Shown here: positions 16,902 through 24,783 of the stretch, one piece after another
Layout: every line of letters begins with the position of its first letter
Numbering within the stretch: position 1 is the stretch's first letter
Assembly: GCA_963763955.1 (NCBI GenBank)
Contig: CAVXQP010000026.1
Coordinates: 4,167 to 68,166 of the forward strand
Source of the DNA: DASUPK01 sp963763955
GTDB lineage: Bacteria; Actinomycetota; Thermoleophilia; Solirubrobacterales; 70-9
Length of the DNA: 64,000 nt
Direction: 5' to 3'
Notes under the pieces: generated by a model
Database searches by the model: none
What the model saw: the letters and a program-made list of their open reading frames with translations, nothing else
Told to the model about the DNA's origin: nothing
Made by a program: the position numbers and the translations under genes

Positions 16902-17756
16902 GCGGCAGTGGATCGCCACGGCGAAGGCCATCTACAGCCGCTTCAACGAGGTGCAGGTCACTGACCGCGCCGCAGCTCTCACCTACTACTCGATCCTCTC
17001 CTTGTTCCCGGCGCTGATCGTGGTCGTCTCGCTGCTCGCGCTCCTCGGGCAGTATCCGCAGACCTACGAGAGCATCGTCACCACGCTTCGCGACGCCGCG
17101 CCGGGCACGGCGGTCGACACGATCGACAGCGCCCTCCGAGGTGCGCTCGCGAACCGCAGCGACGCCGGCATTCTCCTGATCGTCGGTCTCGCGCTCGCGA
17201 TCTACTCGGCATCCGGGGCGATGGGCGGGGCGATGCGCGCGCTCGAGGCGATCAACCGTGCGCCAGGAGGGCCGCGATTTCCTGCCGAACCTCGGCGTCC
17301 GCCTGGGGCTGACGGCGCTCGTCACACTGCTAGTGCTGGTCGCCTTCCTTGCGGTGGTGGTCGCCGGGCCGCTCTTCGGCGCGATCGCCGACGCTGCGGG
17401 GTTCCCGAGCATCGATCAAGGGCCTGGTCGGCTATCTGCGCTGGCCGATGGGGGTGGCGGCGCTGCTGGCGGCGTTCGCGATCGTCTACGCGCTCGGGCC
17501 AGGCGGACTGCCAAGCGCAGGTGACCGGTCGCTCCGGTCGGTGCTGCCGGGTGCGGCGGTCGGGACCGGGCTCTGGTTCATCGTCTCCCTCGCCTTCAGC
17601 TTCTACGTCGCTCACTTCGGCTCGTACGAAAAGATCTATGGCACCCTCGGCGCCATGATCTCGTTGCTGATCTGGCTCTGGCTCGGGAACCTCGCGTTCC
17701 TCTTGGGTGCCCTCTTCAACGCGGAGGGATATCGGGCCGTGAAAGATGGGAGATGA
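16888..17756 (+). pseudogene. YihY/BrkB-family inner membrane protein, two frameshifts
   Basis: Three frames joined give a YihY-like protein of about 288 residues. Part one (DRAAALTYYSILSLFPALIV) breaks at about 17265 near INRAP. Part two (QEGRDFLPNLGVRLGLTALV) breaks near 17415, and part three (IKGLVGYLRWPMGVAALLAA) runs to TGA 17756. Six membrane helices are recognisable. Conservation is perfect up to each break, so sequence error is as likely as decay. The ATG overlaps the end of the DUF2804 gene and the stop overlaps the next ATG. Confidence 0.75.
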
Positions 17757-18733
17757 TCGTTCCGCTCGGGGTGGACCTGGGCCAGAGCTTCGACAGCTTC
17801 CAGCACGGCGCCCAGGAGTTCTTCCATCGCCTCTCCGAGATCGGCTGGGCCTCGATGGCGGTGGCGCTCGGCTTCTACCTCGCGCACCTGCTCGCCCGCA
17901 GCCGCGCCTGGCAGAACGTCCTGCGGGCGGCGTATCCCGACCGCAAGGTGCCCTACGGGCGGATCACCGCCGCCTATCTGGTCGGCGCCGGCATGAACAG
18001 CGTGATCCCCGTCAGGGCCGGCGACGCGGTGAAGATCTTCCTGGCCAAGCGCTCGATCCGGCGCTCGACCTACCCGACCGTGGTTTCATCCTTCTTCGTC
18101 GGCTCGGTCTTCGACACGACCGCGGGGATCCTCGTCTTCGCCTACGCCCTCGGCCAGGGACTCCTCCCCAAGCCGCCCGAGCTGCCCGACCTGCCCGCCT
18201 TCGACATCGCCTTCTGGGCGCAGCACCCGAGCTTCCTGCTCTTCACGATCACCGCGCTGGGCATCGCGATCGTCATCGCCTTCGCCCTGCTCGCCCGCCG
18301 GGTGGAGGCCTTCTGGGACCGGGTCAAGCAGGGTGCGGTGGTCCTCACCGACCCCCGCCGCTACCTGAGCACGGTCGCCTCCTGGCAGGCGGCCGGCTGG
18401 CTGCTTCGCTTCGTCGCTTTCTGGTTCTTCCTCGAGGCCTTCCACATCGGCGGTTCGTTCCAGAATGTTCTCTTGGTGATGAGCGTGCAGGCGGTGTCCA
18501 CGATCCTCCCCCTGACCCCGGGCGGCGCGGGCGCCCAGCAGGCCCTGCTGGTGGCCACCCTGGTCGGCCCAGGCCCGATCGCCGTTCTCACCTACTCGGT
18601 GGGCCAGCAGATCGCGGTCGCGGTCTGGACGGCGATCCTCGGCGCGCTGGCCCTCATCTTCGTCTTTCGCACCACCGACTGGCGCCGCCTGCTGCGCAGC
18701 GCGAACCGGGAGGCGGAGCAGCACGCGACCTAG
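17753..18733 (+). CDS. lysylphosphatidylglycerol synthase TM-region/UPF0104 family flippase-like protein
   Basis: This 326-residue protein has about seven or eight membrane helices and the family motif GMNSVIPVRAGDAVKI (about 84-99), plus LPLTPGGAGAQQALL near 256-270. Only the membrane half of LPG synthase is present; the aminoacyl-transferase domain is absent, as in AglD-like and hopanoid- or glycolipid-linked homologues. It probably moves or modifies a lipid. It is translationally coupled to YihY (ATGA overlap at 17753). Confidence 0.8.
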   Translation: MIVPLGVDLGQSFDSFQHGAQEFFHRLSEIGWASMAVALGFYLAHLLARSRAWQNVLRAAYPDRKVPYGRITAAYLVGAGMNSVIPVRAGDAVKIFLAKRSIRRSTYPTVVSSFFVGSVFDTTAGILVFAYALGQGLLPKPPELPDLPAFDIAFWAQHPSFLLFTITALGIAIVIAFALLARRVEAFWDRVKQGAVVLTDPRRYLSTVASWQAAGWLLRFVAFWFFLEAFHIGGSFQNVLLVMSVQAVSTILPLTPGGAGAQQALLVATLVGPGPIAVLTYSVGQQIAVAVWTAILGALALIFVFRTTDWRRLLRSANREAEQHAT

Positions 18734-19371
18734 GTCGCCGGGTGGGAGGGGATTCGCCAGCGCCAAGGTGGCTCGTCGCCAGGCGGGAGTAGGTAGTGGT
18801 CGCGGCCATCGAGGGTCTCGAGCGGGACCAGCGCCGGATCGTCCTCGAGATCGAGCCGGAGGTGAGACGCGGCGGCGATCTCGGCCGCGCCGGCGGTCCG
18901 CACGATTCGCTCCCAGCCCAGGCCCGGCCGGTAGAGCCAGTAGGTGACGCGGACCACGCCGCCGGGCCGCGGCAGGTCCTCGACAGCGGTGAACACCGTC
19001 ACCCGCCGCCGCGAAGAGGTCAGACCGGCATCGGGGCCCGGGAGCGCACAGCTGGAGCTCTGGCAGTACCGGAAGTCGACCGGCAGCTCGCCGTCCCTGG
19101 CCTCCGGGATGGGCGCGAGGCTCCGCACCAGCTTGCCGAGCGGAAAGCCATATGCGAGGGCGAGCGGATTGCGCCCGCAGGGCACGGGATAGCGGGGCGT
19201 GCAGGCAATCCGCCGGGACAGCATCTCGCCGAGCTCGCGGTCCGCCCGCTTCGGCGGTGAGGCGACCAGGGCGGCGATGGCGATCGCGATCGCCGCCCCG
19301 ATCAGCCCCGCCAAGGCGATGTACTCGACCGACGCCGCTCCTCTGTATCGAGCTGTCCGCGAAGGCGACAC
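18730..19371 (-). CDS. Flp/TadE-like pilin-signal protein of unknown function
   Basis: This 213-residue protein starts with a short basic leader and then GAASVEYIALAGLIGAAIAI (about 11-30), a type-IV-like prepilin signal: Gly, then Glu at +5 of the mature end, then one hydrophobic helix. The remaining residues have no recognised domain. A pair of cysteines in CTPRYPVPC and another in CQSSSC suggest an exported, disulfide-bonded domain. No Tad secretion genes are in the window. The start at ATG 19371 fits the leader. Its end overlaps the flippase gene tail on the other strand by four bases. Confidence 0.6.
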   Translation of the reverse strand: MSPSRTARYRGAASVEYIALAGLIGAAIAIAIAALVASPPKRADRELGEMLSRRIACTPRYPVPCGRNPLALAYGFPLGKLVRSLAPIPEARDGELPVDFRYCQSSSCALPGPDAGLTSSRRRVTVFTAVEDLPRPGGVVRVTYWLYRPGLGWERIVRTAGAAEIAAASHLRLDLEDDPALVPLETLDGRDHYLLPPGDEPPWRWRIPSHPAT

Positions 19372-19448
19372 CCGCGCACGTTCACGTCCTGCCTGCGCCG
19401 GGGGGCGCGCATCCGTGCCGAATCGGTGACCGCCGGGTGTCGCGCTCT

Positions 19449-19730
19449 ATGATCGAAGCCATGGAAGGTTTCGGTGGCCTGTTCGGCGATCCAGAGGAGA
19501 TGCGGCGACGCATGGAGGAGCTCCAGGAGCAGATGCAGGGAGCTCAGAAGGTCGCCTGGGCGGACAACGCGATCAAGCTGGCGGTGGAGATGACGGTCGC
19601 CGCGATCAGCTCGCTCGAGCTGAGCGGCTCGACCGACGAACAGGCCGTCCAGGTCCGCGACGCGATCAGGATCGTCTTTCCGGAGGCTGTGACCCTGGTC
19701 CGGGAGGCCCGCGAGGGTCTGCAGGACTGA
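19449..19730 (+). CDS. small acidic helical protein of unknown function
   Basis: This 93-residue protein starts at ATG 19449, or possibly at the in-frame ATG 19461 (MEGFGGLFGDPEE). Residues about 15-35 (MRRRMEELQEQMQGAQKV) form a charged helix, likely a coiled coil. The rest is helical with hydrophobic spacing. The layout faintly recalls YbaB/EbfC nucleoid proteins, but the conserved core of that family is not evident. Frame, codon use and position ahead of the SDR gene support a real gene. Confidence 0.55.
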   Translation: MIEAMEGFGGLFGDPEEMRRRMEELQEQMQGAQKVAWADNAIKLAVEMTVAAISSLELSGSTDEQAVQVRDAIRIVFPEAVTLVREAREGLQD

Positions 19731-19757
19731 TGGGCCGCGCCGCGGGCGGGTCCTGAG

Positions 19758-20564
19758 ATGGGCCTGCCGGAGCCCTCGATCAGCAGCACCGCCGTAGTCA
19801 CGGGCGCGTCCTCGGGAATCGGCGCCGCGATCGCGCAGGAGCTCGCCTCGCGGGGGCACTCGGTGACGCTCGTCGCACGACGCGAGGAGCGGCTGCGAAG
19901 CCTGGCGACGGAGCTCGCCGCAGATCACGGTGTGGCTGCCGAGGTGATCGCTTGCGACCTTGGCGATGAGGCCGAGCGTGACCGGCTCGCCACCGAGCTC
20001 CGCAACCGGGGCAAGCTCGTTGAGGTGCTGGTCAACAACGCCGGCTTCGGGCACCAGGCCGACTTCGCGCGCAGCCCTCACGAACGCATGGTGGAGATGG
20101 TCCGGATCAACGTGGAGGCCGTCGTCGACCTGACCAGCCGGTTCCTGACCGGCATGGTCGACCGCGGCCGCGGCAGCGTGATCAACATCGCCTCGACCGC
20201 CGCCTTCCAGCCGCTCCCCGGCTCCGCCGTGTACGCGGCCAGCAAGTCCTTCGTCCTCTCGTTCAGCGAGGCGATTCGCACCGAGCTGCGCGGTTCGGGC
20301 GTGACCGTGACGGCCGTCTGCCCCGGGCCGGTGCGGACCGAGTTCACCGAGGTGGCCGGTTTCGAGCAGGGCGTCGAGGAGAAGACTCCCTCGATCGTCT
20401 GGATGTCAGCGGACGACGTTGCTCGCCACGCCGTCGACGGCGCGCAGCACGATCGCCGCGTAGTCGTCCCCGGCGCCCTCAACCGCGCGACCGCACTGGC
20501 GGGGCAGCACAGCCCGCGGGCCGTCGCCCTCCCTCTGATCAGCCGGATCTGGCGCAACGTCTAG
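19758..20564 (+). CDS. short-chain dehydrogenase/reductase
   Basis: This 268-residue classical SDR uses NAD(P)H to reduce a carbonyl or oxidise an alcohol. The cofactor motif TGASSGIGAAIA sits at about 14-25, NNAG at about 93-96, the catalytic Ser in INIASTAAF, and YAASK holds Tyr/Lys at about 156-160. The Arg after the first cofactor strand (ARREER) suggests NADP preference. Substrate unknown. It is followed after 3 bases by an alpha/beta hydrolase gene, probably the same operon. Confidence 0.9.
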   Translation: MGLPEPSISSTAVVTGASSGIGAAIAQELASRGHSVTLVARREERLRSLATELAADHGVAAEVIACDLGDEAERDRLATELRNRGKLVEVLVNNAGFGHQADFARSPHERMVEMVRINVEAVVDLTSRFLTGMVDRGRGSVINIASTAAFQPLPGSAVYAASKSFVLSFSEAIRTELRGSGVTVTAVCPGPVRTEFTEVAGFEQGVEEKTPSIVWMSADDVARHAVDGAQHDRRVVVPGALNRATALAGQHSPRAVALPLISRIWRNV

Positions 20565-20567
20565 CGC

Positions 20568-21359
20568 ATGCCAGCGCTGGCTGCCCGGGGCGTCGAGATC
20601 GCCTGGAGCGAGCGGGGCGAGGGCCGGCCTGTCCTGCTGATCCACGAGACGGCCGCTGCGGGAGCGATCTGGGAGCCGCTGGCGACCGCTCTGTCGGAGA
20701 GCGCCCGCGCGATCTCCTATGACCGGCGCGGGTGGGGCGGATCCAGCGCGCCCGACGGGTACCGGCGCACGACGGTCGAGGAGCAGAGCGAGGACGCCGC
20801 AGCGCTGATCGAGTCGGCTGCCCAGGCGCCCGCCGTCGTCGCCGGGGCCGGTCTCGGTGCCGTGATCGCCCTCGACCTGCTGCTGCGCCGCGCGGACCTC
20901 GCCTCCGCCGGGCTGCTGATCGAGCCGCCGTTGCTGCAGCTCCTGCCGGTCGCCACCGAGTCTCTTTCGGACGACCGACGCCGACTGGAGGCCGTGGTTG
21001 GCTCGGCGGATGATCTGGTCGAGCTCTACCTCTCCGGCGGGCTGCCGGCGCTCGGGCCGGGCGTCAGCCGGCTGCCGGAGGTGATGGCCGCGGCCGCCCG
21101 GAGGCGGCCGGCGAGCCTGCTCGCCGAGCTGGGCATCGCCGCGGGTTGGCGGATGCCCCTGCCGCGGCTGGCCGGCGCGGAGAGGGAAACACTGATCGTC
21201 ACCTCCGAGTCGACCCCGCCCATCCTGCGCGACGCCGCGGCGGCATTGGCCGGCCGGCTGGCGGGCGCGACCGCACGGGAGGTCAGATCGGGCACCGAGC
21301 TGCCGCACGTCGGCGCGGCCGCCGAGCTGGGCGGGATGGTTCGCGAGCTCAGTCCGTAG
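20568..21359 (+). CDS. alpha/beta-hydrolase-fold protein lacking the nucleophile
   Basis: This 263-residue protein has the alpha/beta hydrolase order: LLIHETAAAGAIWEPLA (oxyanion region, about 23-39), SYDRRGWGGSS (about 52-62) and a C-terminal ELPHVGAAAELG with the expected catalytic His. The nucleophile elbow, normally GxSxG, reads VVAGAGLGAVIAL (about 90-102), so Gly replaces Ser/Asp/Cys. It is therefore unlikely to be a normal serine hydrolase and may bind a ligand or be a cofactor-independent lyase or a pseudoenzyme. Its stop overlaps the end of the convergent gene by eleven bases. Confidence 0.75.
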   Translation: MPALAARGVEIAWSERGEGRPVLLIHETAAAGAIWEPLATALSESARAISYDRRGWGGSSAPDGYRRTTVEEQSEDAAALIESAAQAPAVVAGAGLGAVIALDLLLRRADLASAGLLIEPPLLQLLPVATESLSDDRRRLEAVVGSADDLVELYLSGGLPALGPGVSRLPEVMAAAARRRPASLLAELGIAAGWRMPLPRLAGAERETLIVTSESTPPILRDAAAALAGRLAGATAREVRSGTELPHVGAAAELGGMVRELSP

Positions 21360-22068
21360 AGGGAAGTCTCTCCGCCTCGACCTCGATCACGCCCCCGCGG
21401 CGGGCCATCACCGCGCCCCCCTCGAGGAGCACCGCGATGACCGCGGTGGGAATGGCGGCTAGTACCGTGATCACGGCGTCCGTCGCGAACGCCGCCAGGC
21501 CGCGCCCGGTCCCGGGCCGGAGGCGACCCGAGACCGCCTCGGAGGCGAAGTCACGATGGAAAGTGAGCAGGTTGAGGAGGGTCTGCCACATCGAGGCCAT
21601 CCCGGCGCGGGCGAGGTGGCGGACGCGCCGCACCTCGAGGCCTCGACGCGCCAGCAAGAGCCGGGCCGCGCGCGGCGTTGGCTTGATGCCGTGATGCGAG
21701 GGCGCGCCGTCAGTCGCGACCCGTTTCATGCTTGGCCGCAGCGCCGCCCAGTTCTCGGCACCGAGCCAGGCCTGCAGGCTGGCGGCGTTCTCGGCGCGAA
21801 TTGCGACGCGCGCGCCGCGCTGCTCGCCGGCGGCCAGGAACGCGTCGGCCGCCTCGTCGGGAGAGGGGACGAAGTCGCGGACAACGGCCAGGCCGCAGTT
21901 CTCGCAACGATCGATCACCTGATCTTCCCGGGTGCCATACCCCGTCGTCTCGAGCCAGACGAAGAGCGGCTCGCCGTCTGCAGGGCAGCGGGCGGCGTCC
22001 GGGCCGGCGCCCTGTTCGAGGCTGACGCTCCGCCCGTGCCGGGCCGGAAGTCCGATCTGCTCGGGCAC
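21349..22068 (-). CDS. protein of unknown function with a CxxC pair and a C-terminal hydrophobic segment
   Basis: This 239-residue protein starts at GTG 22068, two bases after the stop of the upstream reductase gene. DRCENCGLAVVRD (about 49-61) holds a CxxC, possibly metal-binding. HLARAGMASMWQTLLNLLTF and a hydrophobic stretch (about 195-225) near the C-terminus suggest membrane association. It resembles the C-terminal half of some methyltransferase-like proteins, but no SAM motif is seen. The peptide MKRVATDGAPSHHG (about 115-128) is encoded by an inverted palindromic element inserted in frame. Confidence 0.55.
   Translation of the reverse strand: MPEQIGLPARHGRSVSLEQGAGPDAARCPADGEPLFVWLETTGYGTREDQVIDRCENCGLAVVRDFVPSPDEAADAFLAAGEQRGARVAIRAENAASLQAWLGAENWAALRPSMKRVATDGAPSHHGIKPTPRAARLLLARRGLEVRRVRHLARAGMASMWQTLLNLLTFHRDFASEAVSGRLRPGTGRGLAAFATDAVITVLAAIPTAVIAVLLEGGAVMARRGGVIEVEAERLPSTD
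21693..21728 (+). repeat. palindromic element, short type A, in frame (antisense) inside the 21349-22068 gene
   Basis: It reads GATGCGAGGGCGCG, then CCGTCAGT, then CGCGACCCGTTTCATG. The arms GGGCGCG and CGCGACCC pair. Ends are identical to the copies at 5981 and 47287. It encodes MKRVATDGAPSHHG on the minus strand, between LRPS and IKPTPRAARL. Confidence 0.8.
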
Positions 22069-22069
22069 G

Positions 22070-23212
22070 CTAGGCCTCGACCGGGACCGGGGCGTTGGAG
22101 ATCTCCCAGCGAACGTCGAAGTGCTCGAGCTCGGGGAGGAAGGACTCGGGCTCGAACGCCTGAGAGGGCGCCAGGCCGCCGCGGCCCTTGAAGCCCTTTC
22201 TCGAGGCGATCGTCGCGCCCCTGACGATCGCCGCGGCGGTGAGGCCATAGATGTCCTTGCCGCTGATCACTCCCTTGCGCTCGACCTCGCCACGTTTCGC
22301 CTCGCAGACGATCGTCCAGCGCATCCTCTCCCGCTGCTCGGGCGTCGGGCCTTCCGGCAATCTCGAGATCACCGCGCCGGCGAGGCGCTTGAGCGGCGTC
22401 CGCATCGCGAGGCTGGCCGGGCGCATGGTGGTGGCGAAGACCGGCGCCAGAAGGTCAGACGAGAACGCGGAGGCGTTCATCGACGCACGGACGTTCCGCG
22501 TCGGGATATGGCGCGGCACGGTGACCTGCTCCCCCGACGGGTAGCGGATCATCCTCTGGCGACCCACGGGCTCCGGGAACTCGTAGGTCCCGCGTGCGAG
22601 GCCGCCGCGAGCCTCGACCCACTCCATGTCGTGCCACTCCAGGTCGTGTCCGCTGATGATCTCGAGGGTGGTTCGGGCGGTCCCCTGGCTGGGCGTGAAG
22701 TTCTGCCAGCTGTAGTTCATCGAGACCTCGTCGAGCTCGCCCATGCCCTCGGCCGTCAGGGAGGCGAGCATGTCGCCGGGGACGTAGTCGAAGCCCATGG
22801 CCGGCACCACCGCCACGCCCGACCGCGCCGCCCCGGGCCCGTATCGCTCGTAGGCCATCTTCATGAAGGGCTGCTCGCCGGTCGTGTCGAGGTAGTGGGT
22901 GCCGGTCTCGACCGCCGCCGCGAGCACCGGCTCCCCGAAGCGCACGAACGGCCCGGCGCAGTTGATCAAGACCGAGGAGTCGCCGAGCAGCGCGCGGAGC
23001 GAGGCGGGATCGTCGACCCTGGCGGTGACGGCCGGCGCATCCAGGGAGAGCGCCTTCCGCAGCGCCTCGAGCTTCGTCGGGTTGCGGCCGGAGATCACGA
23101 AGTCCAGATCGGCTGCAGCGAGTTCGGCGACCACCAAGCGGCCCGTGTATCCAGTGGCTCCATACACGGCGATTGGGCCCGTTTGCCGGGAGATAAGCGC
23201 CATCGCGGCCAA
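22070..23212 (-). CDS. saccharopine dehydrogenase-like / trans-enoyl reductase family protein
   Basis: This 380-residue protein has an N-terminal Rossmann motif VYGATGYTGRLVVAEL (about 16-31) and the segment DFVISGRNPTKLEALR, typical of the saccharopine-dehydrogenase NADP-binding family that includes mycobacterial trans-acting enoyl reductase (Rv2953-like). NCAGPFVRFGEPV and HYLDTTGEQPFM are conserved in the same family. It probably reduces a double bond in a lipid or polyketide. ATG 23212 or the in-frame ATG four codons later could be the start. Confidence 0.8.
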   Translation of the reverse strand: MAAMALISRQTGPIAVYGATGYTGRLVVAELAAADLDFVISGRNPTKLEALRKALSLDAPAVTARVDDPASLRALLGDSSVLINCAGPFVRFGEPVLAAAVETGTHYLDTTGEQPFMKMAYERYGPGAARSGVAVVPAMGFDYVPGDMLASLTAEGMGELDEVSMNYSWQNFTPSQGTARTTLEIISGHDLEWHDMEWVEARGGLARGTYEFPEPVGRQRMIRYPSGEQVTVPRHIPTRNVRASMNASAFSSDLLAPVFATTMRPASLAMRTPLKRLAGAVISRLPEGPTPEQRERMRWTIVCEAKRGEVERKGVISGKDIYGLTAAAIVRGATIASRKGFKGRGGLAPSQAFEPESFLPELEHFDVRWEISNAPVPVEA

Positions 23213-23280
23213 GATACAGTCCTGCCATCGACTCCTCGGTGACAGCGCTGCCCGACTTCCACTTCCACGAGCGCGGCTAG

Positions 23281-24417
23281 TTGGAAGCCACCACCCCGGG
23301 GAGATCGCTCCCGAGCAAGCAGGAGCTACTCGCCTTCCAGGCTCGCTGGCTGCGCCGGGCGGGCCTCGCCGGGCTCATCGGCGCGTTCATCGTCGCGGCC
23401 TCCGTGGTGCTGCAGCAGGTCGGCCTGAACGTCCCCAGCGGGAAGTCCGACGCCGACCAGCTGGTCTTCGAGCACGCCCACAGCAGCCGCCTGATCTACT
23501 CGTCGATCCTGCAGGCGCTGGGGCTGATGGCGTTCGTCGTCCCGCTCCTCTTCCTCTTCCGCTCAGCGAACGGCCGCGCGGCGCGGATGCGTGGCGCGTT
23601 CGCCGGTTTGATCGTGCTCGGGCCTCTCGCCTTCGGCCTCGGCCTGGCGCTCTCCTCCGTCGGCAGCACGAAGGCCGCGGACAAGTTTCACGACCAGGAG
23701 CCGGCCGCGGTTCAGCAGGCCCGCCAACAGGCCGAGCAGGCGCAGACGGCGAAGGCCGCGCCGTCAAAGCCCACGGGAAAGGGAAAGCCCACCGGTACGA
23801 CCACGGGTGCGGCCACCACGACCGGCTCGACTAGCACGACGGCCTCGACGACGATCAATCTGAACGGAACGACGACCACCGTCGCGACGCCAGTGACACC
23901 GGATCAGGCGGACAGCAACGCGCGGGAGAACCTCGCCGACCACATCAACAAGCACACGACGCTGCTCATCGTCGGAGGGCTGGTCTCGACGATCGGCATC
24001 CTCTCCCTGGTCTTCGGGATGATCTACACGAACCTCTGGGCGATGCGCACCGGGCTCCTCTCGAGGTTCTGGGGCGCCCTTGGGATGGCCTTCGGGCTCT
24101 TCCTGGTCATACCGCTCTTTCCTCCGATCCCGGGCCTGGTCCTCTGGTTCGCGTCGATCGGGTTGATGTTCCTCGGGCTCTGGCCGAGGCCGCTGCCGCC
24201 CGCCTGGGCGGCGGGCGAGGCCGTGCCCTGGCAAAGGCGGGGCGACGACCTCGGGCCGCCGACCTCGGAGCGAGGCCCGTCCGGGACCGTCGAGGGCAGC
24301 GGGCGGGAAGTCTCCGAACAGCCCCTGCCCGAGAACGGCCAGCCGGATCAGCCCCCCGAGCCACCATACGGAGAGACCCAGGGCCAGCGGCGCAAGAAGC
24401 GGAAGCGCAGGGGTTAG
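23281..24417 (+). CDS. membrane protein with Thr-rich extracytoplasmic loop
   Basis: This 378-residue protein starts at TTG 23281. Membrane segments are seen at about 28-48, 72-95, 104-124, 224-244, 262-280 and 283-300. Between TM3 and TM4 lies a low-complexity loop rich in Thr, Lys and Ala (about 140-210), probably outside the cell. The C-terminal tail is very basic (RRKKRKRRG). No domain recognised. It may be envelope-associated; function unknown. Confidence 0.6.
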   Translation: MEATTPGRSLPSKQELLAFQARWLRRAGLAGLIGAFIVAASVVLQQVGLNVPSGKSDADQLVFEHAHSSRLIYSSILQALGLMAFVVPLLFLFRSANGRAARMRGAFAGLIVLGPLAFGLGLALSSVGSTKAADKFHDQEPAAVQQARQQAEQAQTAKAAPSKPTGKGKPTGTTTGAATTTGSTSTTASTTINLNGTTTTVATPVTPDQADSNARENLADHINKHTTLLIVGGLVSTIGILSLVFGMIYTNLWAMRTGLLSRFWGALGMAFGLFLVIPLFPPIPGLVLWFASIGLMFLGLWPRPLPPAWAAGEAVPWQRRGDDLGPPTSERGPSGTVEGSGREVSEQPLPENGQPDQPPEPPYGETQGQRRKKRKRRG

Positions 24418-24773
24418 GTCTTCGGCGGCGGCGGAGCGGCCATCAGCTCCACGCGATGGCCGCCCGGCGCCATGGCGAAGGCGCGGTCGGCGCCCCAGAG
24501 CTGGCGGGTGTCCTCGACCTGGAAGCCGGCGTCGCGGAGTCGCCGCTTGGCCTCGGCGTGATCGGGCGCGACCACTGCAGCGTGCCCGAGGGTCGGGGCG
24601 GTGTGCCCCTCGGTGAGGATCAGATGGATCTGGGTCGCGTCCCGCTCCAGCCAGCGCACCGAGTCGCCGAGCACATCTGCCGCCGGCACCTCCTCGAACC
24701 CGAGCAGGCCCCAGAACTCGATGGAGCGATCGGCCTCCTCCGGGGGGACCTCGAGCGAGACGTGGTGGAGCAC
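24414..24773 (-). CDS. VOC (glyoxalase/bleomycin-resistance) superfamily protein
   Basis: This 119-residue single-domain VOC protein reads MLHHVSLEVPPEEADRSIEFW, then ATQIHLILTEGHTAPT and PGGHRVELMAAPP at the end. The first His and final Glu are the usual metal-ligand positions. Length and pattern match dioxygenase- or isomerase-like VOC members, with substrate unknown. It converges with the preceding membrane gene, their ends overlapping by four bases. Confidence 0.8.
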   Translation of the reverse strand: MLHHVSLEVPPEEADRSIEFWGLLGFEEVPAADVLGDSVRWLERDATQIHLILTEGHTAPTLGHAAVVAPDHAEAKRRLRDAGFQVEDTRQLWGADRAFAMAPGGHRVELMAAPPPPKT

Positions 24774-24783
24774 GCGGCTAAGC

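Noticed and set aside
23213..23280. A 13-residue peptide frame before the 23281 gene
   Set aside because: Too short and no similarity; could be leader sequence only.
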